64,000 nt of DNA from Blastomussa wellsi (GCA_947652115.1 OX393570.1:15608188-15672187); one strand, 5' to 3'. Positions 33,901-64,000 are shown, numbered from the stretch's first letter. Program-made: numbers and translations. The notes: generated from the sequence alone by a model not told the origin.

Positions 33901-36840
33901 GTTACTTTTTTGACTCAATGCCCATGTTTGCGTAATTAGGTATGACAAGTGGTAAATAGGCGAGACTTGACGTTCCGAGTTTTTGGATTTTGAGGCAGAG
34001 ATTGAGACACAAGAATGGTTTTCCAAAAAAATATATGTGACTACAAAACAGGAGTATTTTCATCCCCCTGGATGGGATGCTAGTCCATTGCAGGGCTATC
34101 CCCAGCAAAAATTTACCAGTACCAATTTATACACCCGAGTGGAGAGAAGCTGAGCGGAAAGGGTTAAGTGGTTTGCCTAAGGACACAATGCACTGCCCAT
34201 TATGCCACTGTTGGTGGCTCCCACAACAGTACAGGTCTGCACAACCTCTCTCCAAAAACCTTTCGAAACCTTGACCAGTTGCTGATCATGAGGAATGGGA
34301 AATTGAAATGGGAAAAGTGAACATGGGAAACCAGGTCGACTGTAAATAAGAAATGAAATTCTTTTGCTAACCAGTGTTTCTGGTATAAGGTAACATCATA
34401 CAACCATCATTGTTTGTACTCTTAAATTGAGCTTTTGAAATTCTATGACTTTCCATGACCTTTTCCATGACTTGTCCAAGTTTTCCATGACCTAAATTTG
34501 AGCATTTTCTAGGAAATCATCTTTCATTTTAGGTACGTTTTTCTCTTTTCTTCACGAAAAAACCTAATTAATTTTGTACCATTTTAATAAAGGTAATTTT
34601 CCATGACTTTCCATGATCCACACTTAAATTCCATAACTTTCCAGACCTAGAAAATGACATTCTAAAATTTCATGACTTTCCAGGTTTTCAGTGACCTGTA
34701 CAAACCCTGACCATTGAATTTGGACAGGAGAGAGAGATTTGGACACTTCAATGTGACTGGCACAGAGGCCTAATGGTTAGTTCCCTGGTCTCTAGATTGT
34801 CGAGTGGTCAGGGTTTGAGTACTAACTTAAACTGGGGTATTATATTGCTCTTTGGCAAGACATTTTACTCAGGGGAGGATCTATGGGGAGGGTGCAAGGG
34901 GTGCGCACCCCTCTCCCTCCTGAGATGACCTGCAGCTTTCTAATATAACTAGCATTCTGCTTATGTCAGCCATCAATTACGTCATTCCTTAGTGGTACAC
35001 CCCCCCCCCCCTCCCTAAGAAAACCCAGGATCTGCCCCTGTTACTCACATAGTGCCTTCACACAAATGTATCAATGGGTACCAGTGAATTTAATGCTGGC
35101 GGGAGGGGGTAACTCTGCAATGGACTAGCATCCCATCCAGCGGGGAGTAGAAATACTATCAGTTGCTTACTGTTACAGAAATCGATAAGCTCCAGTCCAA
35201 TGGGCCACAAGACTCAACGCAGACTAAACATCACTGCAGCAATATTTAACAAATTTTTACCTTGCATCCTGACTGTTTCTTGCAAATGTAGTTTTCAGGA
35301 TGCAGTTGATAACAGTATCTACAATTGAATGTTCTCTTGAATGTCTGAGAGCCCTACAATGAAACACAATTGAATTGGGTTCAATTGGTACGATGACTTA
35401 CATGTACTCTAGGAAAATGATATCAACCTCTTTCATTTTGTCAACTGACAAAGGGAAAATAAAATGCAAACTGGCTGGAACTGAGAATATCATACAATAA
35501 GTAAAAAGTAACTTCATCAATTGCCAACTTCATCAATTGCCATTGATTGGCATTCAAACTAAATTCATGTCTCCACATCGGTTATCTTAGGAGTGTTCAG
35601 GTTTCTATAATTTACTCCTCAACTGAAAACCAGCGGAATCAAAATGTGTAACTTTATTGGTAGTCATATAATGCAACAGTCATTTGAAACACCTGCCCCC
35701 CCCCCCCCCCCCCAATTGGGGGATACCCGGGGCAAACCGGGGGTTTTCACCTTGTTTCCACTCAATTTAGGTTCCCCAGTGGTCGGGGGATGCACCTCTT
35801 TTCACAGCTTTGCTATGCAATACGAGAGCTGAGGGAGGGCGGGGGATTTGGTTTAGCAGGGATTTCACTAGTGGTTTGTGATCTCTTTTAGAAGACTGGG
35901 TTCAGGTTGCATGTTCACACAAAACATGAAGACTGAACAACTGATGAAGAAGGTATGTTTGCCTAAACAGTTGTCTACTTCGGGTGCAGTATTTAAAATT
36001 TAATTTTTATTCTATTTTTCAATAGAAAAAAAAAAAGAAAAGAAAAGGAAGAGGAAGGGAAACAAATAAGTAACCAGACAATTACCTTGGGGGTTTGGTG
36101 GCAGGGGTTTCACATGACTGGTGATAAATCGATGACATTCAGTAATCACAAAAACTTTCGTGATCGACTGACCATCGATTATGAATATCAGACGATTAAT
36201 TAATATCGATTGTCATCGATTTTCATCGATCATGGTTTCATCGATTGTCTGGGCCCTGGGCAATACAGTACTGACTTGGGGGTGAGGGATATCTAACCAA
36301 AACACCACGAATGAGAAAAGATGCTCTAGATCAAGGATAAATGAAGGACATATTCAAGTGATAAGCATCAAATAATCCACTAAATTACAACATAATCCAT
36401 ACCCCAAAGTAAAAACACCAAAATAATACTCCATAATAAGTTTGAAGTCTCTCGATCGATCGTGTACGCGCTGTACATTTCTTTCAATTACGAAAAACTA
36501 TACTCACCGAACATTTAATTGTGCTAATTGCTCTGCACTGTACTTCGACATCCTTCCCGTATATGCACGAGTCATTGAATTCGCACTGAATACAAGAAGC
36601 CCCAAGATCGCTGCATGCAACTCCGTCCGGGCACTCGAAATATGAAGAACTGTTGTTATTTGTTGTTGTTTTTGTAGGTGAAATAGACGATGACATGGTC
36701 ATAGACTGTGAACTTGAAACTGTAAATTGAATGGCTGAAGTGGGTTCGGTATTGTGCTGTGCTGTAGTCTTACGTTGAAGAGCAAAATTAAGCAGAAAAG
36801 CGACTACAACATGGCAAATTGTTCCAACAAAATCCGCCAT
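30953..36840 (-). CDS. TM2D3: TM2 domain-containing protein 3 (almondex family), five exons
   Basis: Membrane protein of the TM2D1-3 family, linked in flies to Notch signalling (almondex). Coding exons in order are 36840-36508, 35353-35261, 33810-33762, 31659-31584 and 31121-30953, giving 239 aa (the family is about 240-250). Phases agree at every join (0, 0, 1, 2). Residues 1-28 look like a signal peptide, followed by a Ser/Thr-rich stretch. The cysteine-rich part reads ECPDGVACSDLGASCIQC, YGKDV, FNCRYCYQL, YKTNCTV and CNWTSGYRWSTA, characteristic of TM2D3. The last exon holds the TM2 module: GGFGVDRFYLGHW, then LGKLFSFGGLGVWTLVDLVL and YVGPEDSSLYIF. The DRF motif is the family hallmark. The start at 36840 has a strong Kozak context; an in-frame ATG at 36891 would add 17 hydrophobic residues. 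Head-to-head with ATP6V1A. Confidence 0.93.
31730..32299. mobile_element. hAT-like MITE, 5-bp target duplication
   Basis: Ends CAGGGCCTGAAATTT and AAATTTCGAGCCCTG (inverse with a small difference). Flanked by ATAAT on both sides (31725-31729, 32300-32304). Internal copies of GG(T/C)GACTAAAA lie near both ends. It sits in TM2D3 intron 3. Confidence 0.8.
32367..32968. mobile_element. hAT-like MITE
   Basis: CAGTGTTCTCC at the left is exactly inverted at the right (GGAGAACACTG), 602 bp apart. I see no clean target duplication. TM2D3 intron 3. Confidence 0.65.
33148..33215 (+). repeat. tRNA-derived SINE head
   Basis: Box A-like TTAGTTGGTAGAGCG is followed by box B-like GTCATGGATTCAAT at tRNA-like spacing. 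The acceptor arms do not pair, so it is not a functional tRNA. Confidence 0.6.
33500..33731. mobile_element. TTAA-flanked MITE beside TM2D3 exon 3
   Basis: TTAA (33501-33504) then GGACGTTCGCGC; right end GCGTGAATGTCC then TTAA (33727-33730). The right edge lies about 30 bases from the donor-side boundary of TM2D3 exon 3 (33762). Confidence 0.8.
34065..34220 (-). repeat. SINE copy
   Basis: Contains the body motif TGGATGGGATGCTAGTCCAT (plus-strand reading), followed by TTATACACC.GAGTGGAGAGA and a degraded head. The same body recurs at 35095-35200, 38131-38396 and 53116-53142. Confidence 0.7.
34412..34709. mobile_element. MITE with CCATGAC repeats
   Basis: TTGTTTGTAC near the left and GTACAAACCCTG at the right form imperfect ends. 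The interior has many copies of TTTCCATGAC. hAT-like, but the left end is eroded. Confidence 0.45.
34758..35200 (+). repeat. tRNA-derived SINE interrupted by a MITE
   Basis: The head (34758-34830) has CACAGAGGCCTAATGGTTAG and a GTCAGGGTTTGAGTAC box B. The body resumes after the insertion with CACATAGTGCC, TCAATGGGTACCAGT and CTAGCATCCCATCCAG, ending near GGGCCACAAGACTC. Confidence 0.75.
34870..35040. mobile_element. hAT-like MITE inserted in the SINE
   Basis: CAGGGGAGGATCTA at the left and GGATCTGCCCCTG at the right are imperfect inverse ends. TTACT flanks it on both sides (34865-34869, 35041-35045). Removing it restores the SINE reading TTTTACTCACATAG. Confidence 0.8.
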
Positions 36841-37032
36841 GTTTTGAAGAAGAAAGAGAAACGGAAAGAACTGGGCACCAGTGACTTTCATCTCAAGGCC
36901 CCCACGTGACTCATTATATCATTTCCAAGATGGTGGGTGAATCAGGCTGTGTTCTGTTGTGTTTTTAACTTCTTAATTTAAGGAGAATAATTGAACTTAA
37001 TTTTTTAACTTAATTTTACACAGGCCGGAGGA
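36841..37032. promoter_or_regulatory. Shared TM2D3 / ATP6V1A promoter with CACGTGAC site
   Basis: The two start codons are 192 bases apart on opposite strands. A CACGTG E-box at 36903-36908 is followed by AC, giving CACGTGAC, which is 8 of 10 bases of the CLEAR element bound by TFEB-type factors. CCAAGATGGTGG (36924-36935) resembles a YY1 site. GTGAAT at 36937 and the T-rich acceptor ending ACACAG at 37023 suggest a short 5' UTR intron in ATP6V1A, which would confine the promoter to about 100 bases. Confidence 0.6.
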
Positions 37033-56114
<19,082 letters not shown>

Positions 56115-56134
56115 AAAATATATTCTATTAAAAC

Positions 56135-56140
56135 AATAAA
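56135..56140 (+). terminator. Polyadenylation signal of ATP6V1A
   Basis: Canonical AATAAA 21 bases after the stop codon, in an AT-rich setting. Confidence 0.75.
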
Positions 56141-59100
56141 ATACACTTCTTATTTGGACGAAGAAATATAAAAAAACGAAAACGAGCAATTACGCCAAGT
56201 GAGAGTGTACGGTCTGCATCAGTCACGTCCAACTGTTCAAGAATTGTGGTGAGATTAAGTTGTCTTTTTGCTACTGATTTTAATGAGGGTTAGGTGATTG
56301 CCACATATCCATAATCGGGTAAACCAGTGCTGTTTGTCGGAAATACTCAAAATTCCGAAAAGTCTCGCTCGTTATTGTTCACCCGTCAGCGTTCTCGACC
56401 ATGCCTGGAGTTTTCACGCCGACTTGTTGCCATGGAAAAGTTCACGTTGAATAGCAACTAGTCCTGTCAAATACTGCAGGCTCAGTTAATGGTTTTCCGC
56501 GTAAAATGGCTTTTGTTTCCTCGTCTGTGAAGAAAAATAAGAAATTCAATTTAGCTTTGTTAGTTTTACTTTGTAATTGCAAGGGATATGCGTAGAAAAC
56601 TTAACTACAAAAAAGTTTTTTCAAAGTTTCGTACAAATGGGTTTGAGAATTGTTGTGGAGAGCACAGATAGTAATCGATATGTAATTTATCCTTGATACG
56701 ATATCATAAATTTAATCAGAATATAAATTATTCACATTCGTTTTGTTAATAAAGCTGGGTCGCCCATCGTTAATTTCGGCATCTACCGCTAAGACCGAGT
56801 GCATGATCCTCTAGAAATGTATTTAAAAAATAATTTGTCACGTTTAACGGTTGGACCCCCAAAAATGTGCTTAATACCTACCAAACGGTGTTTATATTTT
56901 GTAAATTTGGCTATCCTTTCCAAGTTAGCCGTAATTTTTATTAAGATTGCTATACCGGTACATGATTCTAGGATATTTGAATTGTGATTAATGCTTGTTT
57001 GTTATGTGCTGAAAGTGGAGTGCGTCAGTGAGGCAATGACATCCGTGTATTTAAATTCATTAAATGTTATTTGAACGATGTGTTGAAGTAAGTGTTTTGT
57101 TTGTGTTGTGCACCAATGGGTCTTAAACCAGACATTACCGTTAACCATGAAAAATAGAAAGCTTTTTACTGCAAACTTTCGATTTAGCCACACTGGACCA
57201 AACATTGTAGGAACATGAACATTCCCATACTGGTGATTTTCTGACATAGTGCCAAGTTGAATTTCGTGTCTGAGATTTTCAGACACGAGGCCACCGCGAA
57301 GTAAATCCTCTTGCCTCAAGTTCTTTTCGAGATTTAGTGCACGGTTTATTTAAAAATACAAATATAGATGTCGAGACCATTTCTCTATGCTTTAACATTG
57401 TTGCCGTGCAATTTTTTTATCTTGGTATATGTATTGATTAAGTAAATTTAATGATATTTAAAATAACGGTGTCCGATTACAGCCAACTGTCCGATTACAC
57501 TATCCGATTACAAATTTGCAGATTAATTTACAAAATACAGCATTTTATGCACCAATCAGTTGTGAGGAAATTGAAAAGGTTATGATTAATCATTAAATTG
57601 AAATGATCAGTAATGACACGAGCATGGGACTTCTACAGGATTCGAACCCATGAACTCCCAGGTTACCGTTCGGGCGCTCTAACAAACTGAACTCCTATTT
57701 ACTTGGTTCAAATATGACACGCGCCCTGCATACTGCTTGGATCAGCAATGTCGAAGCAACGTGTGTGTGATAGATATGAGAGATAGTAATGGCTGGTACG
57801 CAGTCCGAATTTCGATAATCCAAACTATGATCTGCAAATTTTGGAGAAGAGTGATTTTTTTCTTCCTTGATGCTACAATCGTAGCGAGACGGGCTTGGGA
57901 CTTCGTCAGTTGCTTAAGCGTGTTTCGAAAGAGCTCTGAAGCGAGCTAGTAACAAGTGCAACTGTGAAATTCAACAGTAATTATGCAAATCGGCGGTGTT
58001 TGCACTCAGCATGCTTACTCGAAGTAACATAGTGAAAATAATTTCGCGTGTGACTATTTGAGCAAAAAGAGCTGTTGGATAGTCTTAAAAATCAGTTAGC
58101 TATGTTGAGCGTACAGATCCGCCAGGGCGGCAGGTCTTATGCGGGCCTAAAGTTTTCATGAACCAAATGCAAAGTTTTTATAAACATGGATACCAAGTCT
58201 CGCGCTTTTGGCGGGAGACTTGCGCTTTTAGACCCAATCTCACGCAACCACGCCATTCAGACAAAATATCACTCCACAAACGCTAATCGTCATTAGTATA
58301 TTCTCAGCTCCGACTATTGCATTTCTAGCTTTTTGATTGGTTAAAAAACGCCGACTATGAGCCAATAGTCGGAGTTTTACGTCATTTTCGACGTTTTCAA
58401 CCATGTTCGAATGAGTCAGCTGGTACACTGCGTTCAGGTTTAAAGTTCGCGGCAATTGTTGACCGATTTAACAACTGATTAGTTTTTTTCTGAATGGGTA
58501 TTATTTAGTCTTGGAAACCATTGCTATTCAGTCGCTGGGTGAAAACAGCTCGCGCGCCATTTTTGAACGCAACTCCGACTAACAGTGATTACCGTTGACC
58601 AATTTGACAGATTCTTGTCAAGAAAAGCTAAATTTTTCATTTTCCGTGCGTGGTTTTCCTAAACCCAAAACAAATTTATCTAAAAATCGCTTTTGAAAAT
58701 GGCCTCCATGCAAAACGCGGTCAATTTTTCTGTATTTTCAAGTGCAAAACAACAGGCCTTATGCTTGTTCAATCGTCTTTATTTTAACCTAAAAACGTAG
58801 ACACAGCATTCATTTTCAAAAAGCCGCGCGTGTGTTGAGAGATTTTTATTTCTTGAAATCAGGAAAGCAAGTTTTATCAAGGCTATTGCGCCAATTTGGC
58901 CCTTTCTTCTCTTATTGAGACTGCGCTCGCGTTCAAATTTGCCTCTTCGGTGATTATGAATAACTTATGATGTCCAAGCATTCTACCGCCCGATCTACTT
59001 GTCTGCGATATTATCTGGTTTCTATTTTCGTTGGTGTAATGAGGACTTAAATTATGCAAGTTGACCAATGAGCGTTCATGACCAGATTCGGGAAACTACC

Positions 59101-59830
59101 CTCGGAATTAGATCTCGGCAACCGGGATAAAAATTTTCCCATATGAACACTCCAGCCCGGTTACCGAGGGAAACGTTTTTTGACAAAATAGCTTCACTTG
59201 CGCAACAGCGCGGCCAAAATGGCATAATTTTTCCCTGTTTGTATTACCTATTCAGAAGTTCAAGAACTGGCTTGATTTTGAAGTCACAAGATTCGACGAA
59301 GCGAAGCTACTATAGTCGCGAAAATGCAACTTTATGTCGTGCCAGTCATATGAACAGATGACAAAATTCGTCCCGGCAACAGAGCCAGCTCGGTTACCGG
59401 GCTCATATGAACAGGCCCTAAGACTAATATCTGGTGTAAATTTTAGACCTATCCTAGTTTGGAAAGTCTGATAAATGGCCAATTGAAAATGTTTGGCAAC
59501 GTATGTTTCGAAAAAAAAAACAACTGTATAGAGATGCCTTAGAATTGCCCGTCCTGATCGAAAATATAATTCATAAAATTAATTAACCTCACCATGTGTT
59601 TGCGGTTTTTCAAAATCTATTTTTCCTGAATCCTATTAAAGTTTGATATTATTACAGCTGCAATATCGCTAAGGAAAAAAGTCACATTTTTTAAATTACC
59701 TGCGATGGACTAGTATCCCATTCAAGATTCAGAAACCAAGAGAAACTCCGGTAGTATGGGCCATTACCAATATACAAAAAAACGTCTCGGCCAGAGACGG
59801 AGGTTTATTATTAATGACAGTTACCCACAG
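56141..59830. other. Intergenic or unresolved region after ATP6V1A
   Basis: Holds a tRNA-like SINE head (57630-57700, minus), a possible MITE near 58250-58499 (CCATTCAGA ends) and another near 59090-59425 with GGTTACCG and CATATGAACA motifs. Upstream exons of the gene at 59831 may lie here, but I cannot place them. The minus-strand frame 57002-57319 has no recognisable domain. Confidence 0.4.
57630..57700 (-). repeat. tRNA-derived SINE head
   Basis: On the minus strand TCAGTTTGTTAGAGCGCCCG is box A-like, and GGTTCGAATCC is a perfect box B at tRNA spacing. The acceptor stem does not pair cleanly, so a SINE or a tRNA pseudogene is likelier than a working tRNA. Confidence 0.55.
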
Positions 59831-61295
59831 ACAAAAATTTATGATGCTTTAGATTCCGTGAGAATGCTGGTGCAGATGGCAGGCATTGTAAATAAGGTAA
59901 GTTCAAAATCCAAAAAAAGTTTCGTTACTCAATTTTAACCATATTGAAAGAGTATTGCATCGTAACGTGGAAACAAAATTCACTTGGCGTAGAATGTCCC
60001 AACACGAGAAGTCTAACAGGAGGAAAGTATTGGGCCATTAAATTTAAAATAGTTTTATCCCGAGGGGGGGGGGGGGGCTCGCATATGGCATAGGGAAGGG
60101 GCGGGGATGCTCGTCTCGCTTAGGGTGTAAATTTCGGATTTTGGTCTCACTTAGGGTGTTCTGGGCAAAACGCCGTTATATTTAACCGTGAAGGTCTCGT
60201 TTGTAGGGTTGAACGCGAAGAAATATAAAACTATATATTTAATATGTATATTTCTAATTCGTGTTTATATTTACTCGATTCACAGAATCAAAGTTTTCAT
60301 GGTGTCTTTTAGGGGTCAAAAACATTGGGCCACGCCCAGGTCGGACTCCTTTTGAGGTTTAATTCAAAATGTTCGACGAGCATCCCCGCCCCTTTCATAT
60401 GCGAGTCCCCCCGGGAGTTGTATGTAGAATGGTGAAAAATTATTCCTTTTAAAGTATTGTAATTAATTATGATAGCCAGCAGGGGACAAGTGCGTTCTAT
60501 GACAGCTACAGCAAAGTCTTTCGACAAATTAATTTCCGTTTGTACTTCAATACTTTATTCTGTTGGAAAGGGGTGGAAAATAATTACTTCGATAATCTTA
60601 ACATACACAAAGGCTGTCGGTTGTGCTATTTTTTTACACTAAATTTGAATGCACGAACCACCGTAGACCAACCAAGCGATTTAATATTTTATGTGAAATT
60701 TCAAATTATTAACAACTGCACACAAAAAAAGAAAACATTTGCAAATGTGACCCCCTGATTAATGCAAAACCTAATTATTTCGAAGACTGCGGTATGTTTT
60801 CCGCTGAATGTCATATGTCATCCCAACGAAACTGGCTGTAAGAACTTCACTTTGCATATTGCTCTCGCCTCAGCGACTAATTTCCCCGTGGGGAAAACAG
60901 GCTTACTGACATTATGTATCATAGAGGGATTTATCATTTTCGCCGAAGGTATTCTATGCATTTAAAAGGTCAGGATGAGCAAAGGAAGTTTTCCAGCAGA
61001 TTAAACAATTTCATGAAGCATACACTCTCCGTAATAATGGTGATATTTTTTGGTTATTAGTCACTTGCTGACAATAGCAGGGAATTGAAAGATCGCAAGG
61101 CCGAATGGAAATATTTATCCAGTTGTGTGTTCTTGCGGTACGTTTTAGTATTTTGAGTCAGTGAGCTAGTTTGCTTGTTTTATTCCGCCGTTTAGGTATG
61201 AATTAAAACGTTTTACTAATTTCATTTTTAGATTTTATGCATTGGTTTTAGACTACACACAGTCAAAGGAAGTACAAGCTGCAGCTATCCAAGAG
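59831..61295 (+). CDS. Three internal exons of an unrecognised gene
   Basis: Exons 59831-59896, 61061-61137 and 61232-61295 join in phases 0 and 2 with good signals: acceptor TTACCCACAG, donor GTAAGT, acceptor TTGGTTATTAG, donor GTACGT, acceptor TTCATTTTTAG, donor GTTTGT. The product reads TKIYDALDSVRMLVQMAGIV, then SLADNSRELKDRKAEWKYLS and FYALVLDYTQSKEVQAAAIQ. It looks helical and intracellular, with no signal peptide, membrane segment or motif that I know. The first exon could extend upstream, since the frame is open to 59756. Earlier and later exons were not found. A MITE sits in the first intron. Confidence 0.65.
60058..60418. mobile_element. MITE with G-rich inverted ends
   Basis: CCCGAGGGGGG...GCATATG and GGGGCGGGGATGCTCGTC at the left are inverted at the right (GACGAGCATCCCCGCCCC, CATATGCGAGTCCCCCCGGG). 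Confidence 0.75.
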
Positions 61296-62592
61296 GTTTG
61301 TTATTAAAAATTACACGGAATTGAGTCAATGAAATATAATAGATCGATTATGCTGTTAAGCCCCTTAGGAAATGAACCCTAATGGTGGATTTCAAGTATT
61401 AACCCCTCACTTGAAAATTTATTGCCACAATGCTTCAAAAATCTAACCACCCACGAATTTAGAACCAGCCGCACTTTGACATCTTTTCATAACATGTTTC
61501 AATTATGACTTCGAGGCAAAAGAAAATTTGAGTTCAGTGCAATATTTGCTTAACATATTCGAAATAAACGCCAATGCAATTTTCCACTTTATCTCGAGGA
61601 GTTAAAACATTCCTCCAGCGTACATGGTGGTAATAAAGTTAAAGCTTCGAAAGCGTTATTAAAAATATTCAAAATAAGAATAAATTACACGAAAAACTAA
61701 AACACCGAATGGTTGGGTGAGGTTAAAAAACCCTTTTGTCTCTCAGATAAAGAGCGTTGTCGAAATAGCCCACCATAACAGATCGACTTTTTGGTTGTCA
61801 ATTTTGCTTAAAAAATCTAGACCGGAAATATAAAGATCTATAAGTTAAATATTATGAACACAAACAGAAACCCTCTTGTGTGCCACCTGCTTGGACACTT
61901 GTCGTGTTTCAATATTCGAAAAACTGTTTTCGTTTCTCCCACTGTTTAATATGCTAATGCAACTCTTTATGAGTGGTGACAGCATATGTCAATTATCAAC
62001 TGATTATCACCTGAATAGTAAATATTATCGAAAAGTTGAACGATGTCACGTATTTAATTAAAGCCGTCGTTATGGGCTAGGTAAACTCTCTTATGACATC
62101 TCACATCTCATATGACATATGACATCTCACATCTCATGACATATGAAAAGTATTTGTTTTTCTTCGCCCGGAAAGTCCAGAGAGACTGGATACTAGGCTA
62201 GTACGCTAGGATACCTGGGATAGTGTGGGTACAAGATGGCGCTCGTTCGTTTTATGCTAAAAAAATTCGCCGAAAAGTCATAACGATAATTTTCATTTTG
62301 CAAAAAATTAATACATTCAAACCTTAGCTGATGTTATTATTTTCTTTTGCGTTAATATCATACAATCTAAGGAATTATAATTTAGATTAAAAGACTCTTT
62401 CAGACAGACTTCAAATCCGTAATGTTTCTAAAAAACTCCAAAAGTTTCCGCGCGTCCCGTGTTAATTGTAATAGTTTATGCTGCATTGGTCTCTGCTGCT
62501 TAATAACATCTTTCTGTGATCATATTTTACTCTTGTTCTTATGTGACCGTAGCAGTCATAAAGTGAATTGAATTCTGTGATTTCTTTAATAG

Positions 62593-62843
62593 AGATATTT
62601 GGCGTTCAACTTGAGAGCTGGAACAATGTCCGAAATTGGAAGTCACTTATCACCGATGCGCCAGTCAATGGGAGATCATTTATTCAAACTCTTGATCTGC
62701 GTCGCAATAAAAACCTCGAGTACTTTGGACGGAGGATGCGAACGTACTTCATGGCGCCAGATACTGGAACCTATAGATTTTACATCACTTGTGACGACAA
62801 GTGTAAGCTTAACCTGAGTACAGATGAGAAGCTCGAGAATGTG
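62593..62843 (+). CDS. Exon of a PA14-domain protein
   Basis: Acceptor CTTTAATAG and donor GTAACC bound a 251-nt exon (in phase 1, out phase 0). The frame reads IFGVQLESWNNVRNWKSLI, then RRMRTYFMAPDTGTYRFYIT and CDDKCKLNLSTDE. The pattern R(M)RTYFMAP.TG.Y.FYI..DD...L.LS is typical of PA14/GLEYA beta-barrel domains, which sit in extracellular adhesion or sugar-binding proteins. No other exon of this gene is recognised in the remaining window. It may belong to a long fibrocystin-like receptor, but that is a guess. Confidence 0.7.
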
Positions 62844-62954
62844 GTAACCTTGGTGACTATTTTGAGATATACACGGTATAAAGCCTGGACAGGGTAAAAC
62901 ATATCAAGTATATATTTAATATTATCAGTTCCATTAATAGCCAATATGCACACT

Positions 62955-63290
62955 AGCTCTTAATAATTTGTGAAATTGCTCTCATTGAAAATACTTCCTC
63001 AAGAAGCTGATTCCATGGCCAAAATAAATCAGAATAAACCGTCATCTCAGATCGCAGATATTTCGCGGTTTCAATGACGATGGAAAATTACAAAATCCTT
63101 TCAAGTCACTGAAGTCAGCAATCCAATATGAAACCATTACCTGGTCAGCGGTTAACTTTGAAAAGCACGTGACCTCGATGGGTTGTGAACCTGAGCCCGC
63201 CATACGGTCATGTGATACTGTTCAAAGAATACCGATTTTTGGCCATAACATTGATGTCAAATATCAAAGATGTAAGCTAACGTACGGTGC
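62955..63290. repeat. Dispersed repeat, copy 2
   Basis: Matches 44260-44650 in order and orientation with many substitutions. It follows the PA14 exon by about 110 bases. Confidence 0.65.
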
Positions 63291-64000
63291 ACGTGCCCGC
63301 GAGCCATGCTGCTAAACATTCTCACCATGAGTCCGCGTTATTGGTGCTGACCATAATAAAAGAGGGCTCGGGTGACGAGATTGGCGAAATGAACTGCGTG
63401 GTTCTTCTATTTCTATGTTTACATGGATTTCTGATTTCTGTGATTGTGGGGCTCCGCTCTGTATACTGTGGCCCTTCGAGAGCCGGAGCTCTGCCATTCA
63501 CCCATATTATGAGAGTTCTCTATTCCTTAGTAGATTAAAGCTCAAAGATTATGAAACCTTTACATTACTTGAAAATAAACATATAAAAAAGTTAAACATT
63601 GCATACACCGTTACATCATTTGGGCAAGAGATCAAGCAAAATATACGGATTTGTCGAGAAAATATGCACGTCTGTCCGACGTCTGTTTTGAAAAAGTGGA
63701 CAGTTTTCCGAGAGCGAAGTGTAATGTATTGAAACAGTAATCTTGTGATTTATTTAATGTAATTTATTTAATTATTTGAACTTGCTTCGTACCTTGTTTG
63801 ATTCCACTCTTCTTCACAGTCGCTTGTATTTGATTAAATATATTTATCAATTATGACTTTTGCGTCGTTATATATTTATCACTAACGATTAAGTCCTTAT
63901 ATGGAATAATGTCAATCATTGCATAAATACTACACAAAGCTCGAGGAAAACTGTCAAGGGACAGAGGACAAATATATCCGTAAATATTTTTGAAGCCAAA
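63291..64000. other. Right edge, nothing assigned
   Basis: A frame from 63389 starts MNCVVLLFLCLHGFLISVIV, hydrophobic like a signal peptide, but no domain follows and no splice partner is visible. The rest is AT-rich. Confidence 0.35.

Noticed and set aside
57002..57319. Minus-strand 105-codon frame
   Set aside because: No domain recognised; it includes a local palindrome (CGTGTCTGA...TCAGACACG) and looks repeat-derived.
57630..57700. Candidate tRNA gene on the minus strand
   Set aside because: Box A and box B are good, but the acceptor stem does not pair and the anticodon arm is irregular; called a SINE head instead.
63389..63538. Signal-peptide-like frame near the right edge
   Set aside because: Hydrophobic start only; no domain follows and no splice partner is visible, so not called as a gene.

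Overview
The window is animal genomic DNA, AT-rich, with spliced genes (GT-AG introns), large introns and very many short inverted-repeat transposons. The gene set and the repeat classes (Penelope-like, tyrosine-recombinase retroelement, tRNA-derived SINEs, hAT-, TA- and TTAA-flanked MITEs) suggest a cnidarian, probably an anthozoan such as a coral or anemone. That assignment is inference. There is one 200-base assembly gap (9850-10049).

Layout. 1-5119: intergenic, with a hAT-type MITE. 5120-6923: a two-exon homeobox gene (+). 6924-19053: gene-poor and repeat-dense, with a truncated Penelope-like element carrying a GIY-YIG endonuclease and a hammerhead-ribozyme-like motif, plus several nested MITEs. 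19055-27916: a seven-exon secreted-protein gene (+) encoding PAN, C-type lectin and LamG modules; the LamG exons lie between the two halves of the lectin domain. 24860-27019 is a foldback structure that carries a LINE fragment, inside the last intron of that gene. 30953-36840: a complete five-exon TM2D3 gene (-). 37033-56114: a complete 17-coding-exon ATP6V1A gene (+), encoding the V-ATPase catalytic subunit A (617 aa). TM2D3 and ATP6V1A are divergent and share a very short promoter. ATP6V1A intron 4 holds an antisense DIRS/Ngaro-like element with split direct repeats. 59831-61295: three phase-matched exons of an unrecognised gene (+). 62593-62843: one exon of a PA14-domain protein (+), which probably continues outside what I can resolve.

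The genes do not form an operon. Apart from the TM2D3/ATP6V1A head-to-head pair, they look like independent loci separated by transposon-rich DNA. All exon joins were made by hand from splice consensus and reading-frame phase; none is backed by transcript data or database searches.
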